Source: Rhizobium sp. Q54
GTDB taxonomy: Bacteria > Pseudomonadota > Alphaproteobacteria > Rickettsiales > UBA1997
Length of the DNA: 20,711 bases
Assembly: GCA_945865855.1 (NCBI GenBank)
Contig: CAMBES010000005.1
Coordinates: 1-20,711 of the forward strand
Direction of reading: 5' to 3'
The notes beneath the pieces are model-generated. The model ran no database searches and was not told where the DNA came from. It was given only the letters and a program-made list of their open reading frames with translations. This document shows positions 14,873 through 20,711 of the stretch, piece by piece. The position numbers and the translations under genes were made by a program. Position 1 is the first letter of the stretch. The number at the start of each line of letters is the position of its first letter.

Positions 14873-14930
14873 GTCACTCTTAGCCTGTCGGAAGGGTGAC
14901 CAGTCATGCTTTCGACAGGCTCAGCATGAC
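14873..14930. repeat. Pair of inverted 28-base palindromic repeats between rpmJ and hemC
   Basis: Unit 1 (14873-14900) begins GTCAC and ends GTGAC; unit 2 (14903-14930) begins GTCATGCT and ends AGCATGAC, an exact 8-base inverted pair. The inverse complement of unit 1 aligns with unit 2 through the shared core CGACAGGCT, so the two are head-to-head copies that can also fold into one long hairpin. The core resembles the common TTCGACAGGCTCAGCATGAC intergenic repeats of many bacteria. It ends only 14 bases before the hemC ATG, so it occupies its leader and would affect termination after rpmJ or translation of hemC. Confidence 0.8.
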
Positions 14931-14944
14931 CCTCCCCTTCTTTG

Positions 14945-15874
14945 ATGATGAAAATTCGAATCGGAACTCGCACCAGTAAATTAGCTCTCTCACAAGTTGC
15001 AGAAGTTCATCTGCTTCTAGCGGACCATTTTCCAGATCTTCAAGTTGAAATAATTCCAATCACCACTTCCGGTGATAAAATTCAGGATCGCAATTTAGCC
15101 GACATTGGCGGCAAAGGTCTCTTCATCAAAGAGCTAGAAGAGGCTCTGCTACAAGATAAAATTGATGTTGCCATCCACTCTGCGAAAGATGTTCCTCCTC
15201 TAATTCACGAAGAAACTGAAATCACTGCCTTCACGCCCCGCCTTGATGCACGCGATGCATTCATCTCAAATAAATTTAACAACTTAGAACAATTGCCAAA
15301 AGGCGCTGTAGTTGGAACTTCATCATCTCGACGTAAATCGATTTTGTTGCGTCTTCGTCCCGACCTAAAAGTTATTAATTTTCGCGGCAATGTCGACACG
15401 CGTTTACGCAAAGTTGAAGAGGGCTTGGCTGACGCCACAATCCTTGCCGTGTGTGGATTAGCAAGGATTGGCAAAGAACATGTGATCAAAAAAACTTTTG
15501 AAAAAAACGAGATGCTTCCCGCTGGCGGACAAGGCTCTCTCGCGGTACAAATTAAAAAATCTGCGAAAAACTTTGCTGAGATTTTCAAAAAAATTAACGA
15601 TGCAGAAACAATGGTTACGATCAAATGCGAGCGCGCATTTTTACTTGAGCTTGGCGCTTCCTGCTCAACTCCTGTCGGAGTTCATGCCGAAATTCAAAAT
15701 GGAAATTTAATTCTCAGAACTGAACTATTGAGTCACGACGGTGGTGAAATTTTTGAAACTAATTCGAGTGGAAAAGCTGAGCTGAAAGATGCGATTGAAC
15801 TCGGAACCGCGGCAGCAAAAAAAGTAAAAAAAGAAGCGAACGAGTTGCTGCAGGCTTGTCTAAATCCGTTATAA
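14945..15874 (+). CDS. hemC: Hydroxymethylbilane synthase (porphobilinogen deaminase)
   Basis: HemC joins four porphobilinogen molecules into hydroxymethylbilane for heme and other tetrapyrroles, in the cytoplasm. The start reads KIRIGTRTSKLALSQ, as in all family members; catalytic D82 lies in HSAKDVP, arginines for the growing chain in GTSSSRRKSILLRLRP and NFRGNVDTRLRK, and the dipyrromethane cofactor cysteine is C240 in LELGASCSTPVGVHA. Length is about 309, as usual. Two consecutive ATG codons (14945, 14948) compete for the start, and a TTG directly precedes them; neither ATG has a Shine-Dalgarno. The palindromic pair lies directly upstream. No other hem gene is near. Confidence 0.96.
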   Translation: MMKIRIGTRTSKLALSQVAEVHLLLADHFPDLQVEIIPITTSGDKIQDRNLADIGGKGLFIKELEEALLQDKIDVAIHSAKDVPPLIHEETEITAFTPRLDARDAFISNKFNNLEQLPKGAVVGTSSSRRKSILLRLRPDLKVINFRGNVDTRLRKVEEGLADATILAVCGLARIGKEHVIKKTFEKNEMLPAGGQGSLAVQIKKSAKNFAEIFKKINDAETMVTIKCERAFLLELGASCSTPVGVHAEIQNGNLILRTELLSHDGGEIFETNSSGKAELKDAIELGTAAAKKVKKEANELLQACLNPL

Positions 15875-15879
15875 AAATG

Positions 15880-15898
15880 GCAGTTTTTTAAAAACTGC
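15880..15898 (-). terminator. Hairpin between convergent hemC and ispDF
   Basis: GCAGTTTTT and AAAAACTGC are exact inverse complements with one base between them, so the real loop opens part of the A/T stem. On the minus strand it is followed by CATTTTTAT, giving a usable rho-independent terminator for the nuoF-ispDF transcript about 20 bases after the ispDF stop. In the other direction it may help end hemC, since the stem itself supplies T residues. Confidence 0.6.
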
Positions 15899-15919
15899 GG
15901 AAAAAATCTTGAGATTCCA

Positions 15920-17116
15920 CTAAGCCACCTTCTCAACCACCACAATCGACACCGCGGCTTGCGCGGCAATTCCCTCTTCCCTGCCTAAAAATCCGAGCTT
16001 CTCAGTTGTTGTTGCTTTTACATTCACACGAGTCGCCGAAATGTTAAGAACCTCTGCCAGCGCTGCCTTCATCTGATTTTTAAATTTAGAAATTTTTGGC
16101 TTTTCGCAAATCAAAGTGATGTCGAGATTTATAATCGTGCCACCTTTTTTCTTAAGTAAATGGTTGGTGATTTTAAGCATTTCTCGCGAGTCGACATCTT
16201 TCCATCTCGCTTCACTTGGCGAAAAATGTTCGCCGATGTCGCCTTCGCCGATCGCCCCCAGAATAGCGTCGATCAAAGCATGAATGCCAACATCTCCGTC
16301 AGAATGTGCTTCGATTTTTTTGTCGAATTCGACGTCAATTCCACAAATTCGAATAAAATTATTTTCGTCTTTTTTGCGCTCGCGAAAGGCGTGAACATCA
16401 AATCCGGTGCCGCAGCGATTTTCTTCACGCACATTTTGAATCATCATTGCAGCCAAGCTTTTCGCACGCTCGTAATCTTCTTCAGTGGTGATTTTAAAAT
16501 TATTTTGTGAGCCCGGAACGATTGCCACCGGAATTCCCGCATATTCGTTGAGCGCAGAATCGTCGGTGAAATTTAAATCTTTGAAAGCGATGTGAGAATT
16601 CAAAATATCCTGGTAAAGAAAGCCCTGTGGAGTTTGCGCGCGCCAGAGATTTTCACGCTCTAACGTCCACTCTATTTTTCCGTCGTGAGTTTTTTTCAAA
16701 GTGTCTTCAACAGCAACGGCAGGAATTACTGCGGGATGAGTTTCAAGCTTCTCTAAAATGCCATTAATGATGCGCTTAGAAACAAAAGGACGCACGCCAT
16801 CGTGAATCAAAACCTTATTCGGACCGTATTCACGCAAAGCCTCTAAACCAAGGCGAATCGAAGATTGGCGAGTCTCTCCACCAAAAACAGGGTTTAGTAA
16901 ATCGAGACCCGCTGCCGCTTCTTCGTAGAGCGCAACATCATCGGGATGAATCACGCAAATCACGTCATCAATTTTTGGATGATTCAAAAATGCCAAAATT
17001 GAATGACGCAAAAGCGACACGCCGGCTAGTGGCAAATATTGCTTAGGAATTCCTTCCCCTTGATTAAAGCGATTGCCTCGGCCACAAGCGGTGATTAAAG
17101 CAACAATCTTAGTCAT
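15920..17116 (-). CDS. ispDF: Bifunctional IspD/IspF of the MEP isoprenoid pathway
   Basis: One chain carries two non-consecutive MEP-pathway steps: MEP cytidylyltransferase (IspD) and 2-C-methylerythritol 2,4-cyclodiphosphate synthase (IspF). Residues 1 to about 230 are IspD, with the CTP-binding ITACGRGNRF and GIPKQYLPL (K25), and LIHDGVRPFV (H105-R109). IspF follows from RCGTGFDVHAF, with metal ligands D240, H242 and H279 (SDGDVGIHALIDA) and the closing TTEKLGFLGREEGIAAQA. The fusion is common in alphaproteobacteria. The first cysteine in ACGRG replaces the usual second alanine of PAAGRG, a mild change. ATG 17116 lies two bases after the nuoF stop, so the genes share a transcript. Confidence 0.96.
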   Translation of the reverse strand: MTKIVALITACGRGNRFNQGEGIPKQYLPLAGVSLLRHSILAFLNHPKIDDVICVIHPDDVALYEEAAAGLDLLNPVFGGETRQSSIRLGLEALREYGPNKVLIHDGVRPFVSKRIINGILEKLETHPAVIPAVAVEDTLKKTHDGKIEWTLERENLWRAQTPQGFLYQDILNSHIAFKDLNFTDDSALNEYAGIPVAIVPGSQNNFKITTEEDYERAKSLAAMMIQNVREENRCGTGFDVHAFRERKKDENNFIRICGIDVEFDKKIEAHSDGDVGIHALIDAILGAIGEGDIGEHFSPSEARWKDVDSREMLKITNHLLKKKGGTIINLDITLICEKPKISKFKNQMKAALAEVLNISATRVNVKATTTEKLGFLGREEGIAAQAAVSIVVVEKVA

Positions 17117-17118
17117 GC

Positions 17119-18405
17119 TTAGTTTTTTTCGACGATTCTTCTTTCCATCTCGCCGCGGAAATTTTTGATCAACCCTTGAACTGGCCAGGCTGCAGCGTCT
17201 CCGAGAGCGCAGATGGTGTGACCTTCGATTTGTTTTGTTAAACTGTATAGTTGATCGATCTCTTCGATTTTGGCATTTCCGTCAACCATGCGATCCATGA
17301 TACGCATCAACCAGCCCGTGCCCTCGCGGCATGGTGTGCATTGGCCGCAAGATTCGTGTTTGTAAAAATGAGAAAGGCGGGCGATCGATTTGATGATGTC
17401 GGTTGATTTATCCATCACGATCACACCAGCAGTTCCTAGACCAGTTCCTACCGCCTTCAAAGAATCAAAATCCATTAAAACCGTGTCGCAAACTTCTTTG
17501 TTAATCATCGGAACCGATGATCCGCCAGGAATTACGGCAAGCAAATTATCCCAACCGCCACGAACTCCGCCAGCATGTTTTTCAATTAATTCCTTGAGGG
17601 AAATTCCCATTTCTTCTTCGACGTTACATGGCTTGTTGACGTGACCAGAAATACAGAAAATTTTTGTGCCAGTATTTTTTTCACGACCCAGGCTCGCGAA
17701 CCAAGATGGTCCACGACGTAAAATTTCTGGAATGACAGCAATTGATTCGACGTTATTAATTATTGTCGGACAGCCATAAAGCCCAACAAGTGCGGGGAAT
17801 GGCGGCTTTAAGCGCGGCTGCCCTTTGTTACCTTCGAGGCTTTCAAGCAAAGCGGTTTCTTCTCCACAGATGTAGGCACCGCCTCCGCGATGAATGTAAA
17901 TGTCTAAATCCCAACCAGAATTACAGGCGTTTTTTCCGATTAATTTCGCGTCGTAAGCCTCGTCGATTGCGCGCTGCAATGCGACAGCTTCGTTGTAATA
18001 TTCGCCGCGAATATAGATGTAGCAGGTATTTGAATTAACGGCGCGCGCGGCGATTAAACAGCCCTCTAAAAGTTTGTGTGGATCGTTGCGTAAAATGTCG
18101 CGATCCTTACAGGTTCCTGGTTCAGATTCATCGGCGTTAATCACCAGGTAATGCGGCTTGCCCTCTTTCGAAGCTATTTGTTCTTGGGTTTTCTTTGGCG
18201 CAAACGACCATTTCATTCCAGTCGGAAAGCCAGCACCACCGCGACCACGCAACCCAGAATCTTTAACTTGCTGGATAAGGGCATCAGCACCTAAATCGAG
18301 AAATTTTTTAGTGTCATTCCAGTCGCCTCTTTTTTTTGCCGCTTCAAGATTTGACGATTCAAATCCGTAAAGATTGGTAAAAATTCTGTCCTGATTTTTA
18401 AGCAT
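17119..18405 (-). CDS. nuoF: NADH-quinone oxidoreductase subunit F
   Basis: NuoF (51-kDa subunit) binds NADH and FMN at the tip of complex I and holds Fe-S cluster N3. The 428 residues show GLRGRGGAGFPTGMKWSF (51-68), the FMN/NADH stretch NADESEPGTCKDRDIL (90-105), HRGGGAYICGEETALLESLEG and, for the 4Fe-4S cluster, C353, C356 and C359 in SCGQCTPCR plus C399 in HTICALGDAA. Length is usual. ATG 18405 has no Shine-Dalgarno. It heads a two-gene unit with ispDF and diverges from the secretin gene. Normal neighbours nuoE and nuoG are absent. Confidence 0.98.
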   Translation of the reverse strand: MLKNQDRIFTNLYGFESSNLEAAKKRGDWNDTKKFLDLGADALIQQVKDSGLRGRGGAGFPTGMKWSFAPKKTQEQIASKEGKPHYLVINADESEPGTCKDRDILRNDPHKLLEGCLIAARAVNSNTCYIYIRGEYYNEAVALQRAIDEAYDAKLIGKNACNSGWDLDIYIHRGGGAYICGEETALLESLEGNKGQPRLKPPFPALVGLYGCPTIINNVESIAVIPEILRRGPSWFASLGREKNTGTKIFCISGHVNKPCNVEEEMGISLKELIEKHAGGVRGGWDNLLAVIPGGSSVPMINKEVCDTVLMDFDSLKAVGTGLGTAGVIVMDKSTDIIKSIARLSHFYKHESCGQCTPCREGTGWLMRIMDRMVDGNAKIEEIDQLYSLTKQIEGHTICALGDAAAWPVQGLIKNFRGEMERRIVEKN

Positions 18406-18468
18406 TTTTGCTGAAGTTTTTTGAATTTTTTTCGGATAAATAATTTTTCTATTTTTGTAAACAGCTTT

Positions 18469-18496
18469 CCCAAAAGCAAGTTCCCAAAGGCAAGTT
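18469..18496. repeat. 14-base tandem duplication in the nuoF/secretin intergenic region
   Basis: Two adjacent copies (18469-18482 and 18483-18496) of CCCAAAAGCAAGTT differ at one base. They sit about 65-90 bases upstream of the nuoF start within the divergent 211-base gap. On the minus strand a TTTACA followed 17 bases later by TATCCG is a possible nuoF promoter nearby. The duplication could be a binding-site pair or simple slippage; nothing else is recognisable between 18406 and 18616. Confidence 0.5.
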
Positions 18497-18616
18497 TTGA
18501 CGTCAAAATAGAACAGAAAAACAAAGCATGTTGATTAAAAAAACTTCCCCCCTAACTTCGGCCAAAATCGATCAAAATTCCCTCCTAAATAACCTCCATT
18601 TATCCAGCAAAATCAA

Positions 18617-20137
18617 GTGTTTAGACTAGCTCGCCTAACAAAAAAATTTTTGTGTTTTTCGCTAGCTTTATCCCTACCTATCTTCTTGCCTTCTTGTTCT
18701 GGCGGAAGAATTGATCCGTTTGATTTAGATACAGGCACCACTCGTGAAGAAGCATTCGATACGTTCTTAAGAAATCGCGATGACGAAAAAAAATCAAACA
18801 AAGCATCTGAGAATAAATCACCAAAAGAAACGCCAATTCCCAAGCTCTCAAAATTAATTGTTTCTCCACCGCCGCCAGTAGTTGGTGGAGATAAGGTCAT
18901 TTCTTTCTCAGTCACTGATCAGGTGCCCCTGAAAGATGTTCTGATTGAATTCGGACGCATGGTTAAAATCGATGTCGATATCGATCCAACTATATCTGGT
19001 GGCATAATCTTAAACGCAAAAAATCGCCCACTTAAAGAAGTGATCGATCGCATCGCAACCCTTGGCAACCTGCGCTACTCTTACAATAATGGCGTGCTGC
19101 GTTTTGAGAATGACAACCCTTACACAAAAAATTATTTCGTTGATTATCTAGCTGACGGAAACGTGTGGACAGATGTTGAAGCTAACCTCACAGCGATCTT
19201 AGGCGCGGCATTTACCCCGAATAAATCAGCCGGAATCATCGCGGTTTACGCCACCGACAAACAACATCAAAAAGTCGCGCAATATTTAGCTGACGTTGAC
19301 AAATACGCCTCTGCCCAAGTTCTGATTGAGGCAAAAGTAATCGAGGTAACCTTAAATAAGGAATATAGCTCTGGCATTAATTGGGGCCGAGATGGTGATA
19401 GCAACTTTGTCACCAGTGGAGGATACTCAGCAGCCTCCTCCACTGGTTTCGCCATAAGCACTGTAATCTCTGGAGCCGATTTCGCTCTTTCAATTTCCGC
19501 ACTCGAAAAATTTGGCGTATCCAAAACCATCTCCAGTCCACGCATTAATGCAGTTAATAATCAAAAAGCGACCCTAGACTTCGCCGATAAATTGGTATAT
19601 TTTAAAGTTGAACAAGCTCAAACCACTGCTGCCGCTACCGCAACCACTACAATCAAAACAACCACCTCAACTAAATTAGAAGAAACTACTGGCGTAAATC
19701 TGGAGATAACGCCCTCAATAAATCTCAAAACCAAAGAGATTTTTATGCACATCAAGCCAAAATTAACCGTCCTTAAAGAGTATGTTATAGATCCAGCCTC
19801 GCCACAAAATGATGCTGGCACCGAGATACTAATTGAGAACAAGGTTCCAGTAATTCAATCTAGAGAAATTGAAACTTCTGCCAAAATTCAAAGTGGAAAT
19901 ATTCTGATAATTGGCGGATTAATGAAAGATGAATCAAGTAGCGCCGATTCCGGGGTTCCTTTGCTAGGACGCATCCCAGTTCTTGGGTGGCTTTTTAAAT
20001 CAATGTCACGCTCCTCTGGAGTTACCGAAACAGTAATTTTCATCAAGGCCACAATCATCAACAGTGGCACTCCCGCAAACAAGGTTGATCGCGACATTCA
20101 AAATAATTTCGACCCAAACAAACGTAAATATTTTTAA
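18617..20137 (+). CDS. Secretin-family outer-membrane lipoprotein (PilQ/MshL/GspD-like), 506 aa
   Basis: Secretins form large gated rings in the outer membrane for type II secretion or type IV pili. A lipoprotein signal ends at LPIFLPSC, with C27 as the likely lipidated residue. An STN-type N domain covers about residues 95-165 (VPLKDVLIEFGRMVKIDVDI), then an N1-like domain and the secretin beta-barrel domain from about 232 (SAQVLIEAKVIEVTL) to 483, with the signature VPLLGRIPVLGWLF at 447-460. A threonine-rich insert at about 336-358 lies inside the barrel domain. The size and single N1-like repeat are nearer MshL/PilQ-type than GspD. The start is GTG at 18617 without a Shine-Dalgarno. No pilus or secretion gene lies beside it, so its partner system is unknown. 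Confidence 0.88.
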   Translation: MFRLARLTKKFLCFSLALSLPIFLPSCSGGRIDPFDLDTGTTREEAFDTFLRNRDDEKKSNKASENKSPKETPIPKLSKLIVSPPPPVVGGDKVISFSVTDQVPLKDVLIEFGRMVKIDVDIDPTISGGIILNAKNRPLKEVIDRIATLGNLRYSYNNGVLRFENDNPYTKNYFVDYLADGNVWTDVEANLTAILGAAFTPNKSAGIIAVYATDKQHQKVAQYLADVDKYASAQVLIEAKVIEVTLNKEYSSGINWGRDGDSNFVTSGGYSAASSTGFAISTVISGADFALSISALEKFGVSKTISSPRINAVNNQKATLDFADKLVYFKVEQAQTTAAATATTTIKTTTSTKLEETTGVNLEITPSINLKTKEIFMHIKPKLTVLKEYVIDPASPQNDAGTEILIENKVPVIQSREIETSAKIQSGNILIIGGLMKDESSSADSGVPLLGRIPVLGWLFKSMSRSSGVTETVIFIKATIINSGTPANKVDRDIQNNFDPNKRKYF

Positions 20138-20203
20138 TAACGGGTTTTTGCTTTAAAAAAACTGATTCGGAAGCAAAGCGGCAAAAGTACTAAAAAAATA
20201 AAA

Positions 20204-20295
20204 GGATGGATGGCCGAGTGGCTGAAGGCGCACGCTTGGAAAGCGTGTATAGGGATAAAACTCTATCGAGGGTTCGAATCCCTCTCTATCCGCCA
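20204..20295 (+). tRNA. tRNA-Ser (anticodon GGA), CCA encoded
   Basis: A 92-base class II tRNA. The acceptor arms GGATGGA and TCTATCC pair with one G-T wobble. The anticodon arm reads CACGCTTGGAAAGCGTG, with GGA at 20238-20240, decoding UCC and UCU. A long variable arm (TATAGGGATAAAACTCTA) precedes the T arm GAGGGTTCGAATCCCTC. The discriminator is G, as expected for serine, and CCA is part of the gene. Confidence 0.97.
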
Positions 20296-20665
20296 TAGCC
20301 AGCATGCGTAACTTTTGTCTCATTCTCGAACTTTTTAGGGATTTTTAGTTAAGCTATCCTCAAAAATTGCCCTTACGATCCTTCATTTTCTAGCATAGAA
20401 AAATCCTCATCAACACTTGCTAATGCTTTACTGGAGAACGCTTCTTGTTGTCTCAAATTCTTCGGAAGAGATGGTCAAAAACTGATTTTTCTGGTTAAAA
20501 AGGAGAATCACTCAATATTTTTTAGCAATATTAACTTCTAAAGCCTTGATATTGCTGGTCAAAATAAGGTTAAGCTAAAACGGAGATTTGGAGAATTTGT
20601 TTCGCCCGACCGCAAGAATTTTTGCCAAGGCTTAACCTTTTTTAAAAAGTTAAGCCTTGAAAATA
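20296..20665. other. Non-coding stretch after tRNA-Ser with several inverted repeats
   Basis: No gene is recognised in about 370 bases. A 60-codon open stretch without a start (about 20350-20539) resembles nothing I know. Notable structures are AGCAATAT/ATATTGCT (20524-20556, 8 pairs, 17-base loop), the strong hairpin at 20627-20658, and AAGGTTAAGC near 20567, which is the inverse of GCTTAACCTT at 20630-20639. The region could hold an uncharacterised RNA, a decayed mobile element, or an integration scar next to the tRNA. Confidence 0.4.
20627..20658. repeat. Long hairpin with perfect 10-base arms
   Basis: AAGGCTTAAC (20627-20636) and GTTAAGCCTT (20649-20658) are exact inverse complements. 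Between them TTTTTTAAAAA is itself nearly self-complementary, so the stem can reach about 15 pairs with one bulged C. It lies eight bases upstream of a possible start codon at 20666. It might end an RNA from the preceding stretch, or serve as a protein-binding palindrome. Confidence 0.6.
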
Positions 20666-20711
20666 ATGGACTTAAACGATTCATATCAAATTTTTCAAAC
20701 GCTACTGCAAG
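20666..20711 (+). CDS. Possible start of a further gene (15 codons before the window end)
   Basis: From ATG 20666 the frame is open to the last base and reads MDLNDSYQIFQTLLQ. There is no Shine-Dalgarno, which is normal in this window. Fifteen codons are too few to name a family, and an open frame this short can occur by chance. Confidence 0.3.
   Translation, partial: MDLNDSYQIFQTLLQ

Noticed and set aside
20350..20539. Sixty-codon open stretch after tRNA-Ser
   Set aside because: It has no plausible start codon and no recognisable domain, so it is treated as non-coding.
1..20711. CRISPR array, integrase or transposase
   Set aside because: No regularly spaced direct repeats, no DDE or tyrosine-recombinase motifs and no terminal inverted repeats flanking a gene were found.

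Overview
The window reads as a chromosomal segment of an AT-rich alphaproteobacterium, possibly from a reduced or host-associated branch near Rickettsiales or Holosporales. The pointers are a fused IspD-IspF protein, complex I subunits split between unlinked places, atpDC detached from the other ATP synthase genes, a zinc-free L36, non-coding palindromic repeats and almost no Shine-Dalgarno sequences. A complete-looking ilvD argues against an extremely reduced obligate symbiont. The taxonomy is inference from gene content.

Layout: 1-3867 is a leftward accessory-looking block: a KilA-N pseudogene, a TSUP-family membrane permease, and then a tightly overlapping trio of Fic protein, GNAT-like acetyltransferase and the 5' part of recJ. 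4005-8989 is leftward metabolism and envelope: GT2 glycosyltransferase, fabF, mltG and ilvD. 9052-11228 is rightward: an SdhA/FrdA-type flavoprotein without its partner subunits, coupled to an OsmC-like protein. 11491-13181 is leftward atpD-atpC. 13472-15874 is rightward nuoD, rpmJ (only 41 codons) and hemC. 15920-18405 is leftward nuoF-ispDF. 18617-20137 is a rightward secretin lipoprotein, followed by tRNA-Ser(GGA), a 370-base stretch with strong inverted repeats, and perhaps the first codons of one more gene.

Most genes serve core functions: respiration and energy (nuoD, nuoF, sdhA-like, atpDC), fatty acid synthesis and peptidoglycan (fabF, mltG), isoprenoid and tetrapyrrole precursors (ispDF, hemC), branched-chain amino acids (ilvD), translation (rpmJ, tRNA-Ser) and DNA repair (recJ). 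The least ordinary parts are the translationally coupled Fic-GNAT-RecJ arrangement, the twice-broken KilA-N gene with a degraded copy of the GNAT 3' end beside it, the orphan SdhA-like protein with a 12-base tandem repeat in its coding sequence, and several palindromic intergenic elements. I found no CRISPR array, phage module, transposase or clearly new multi-gene system.
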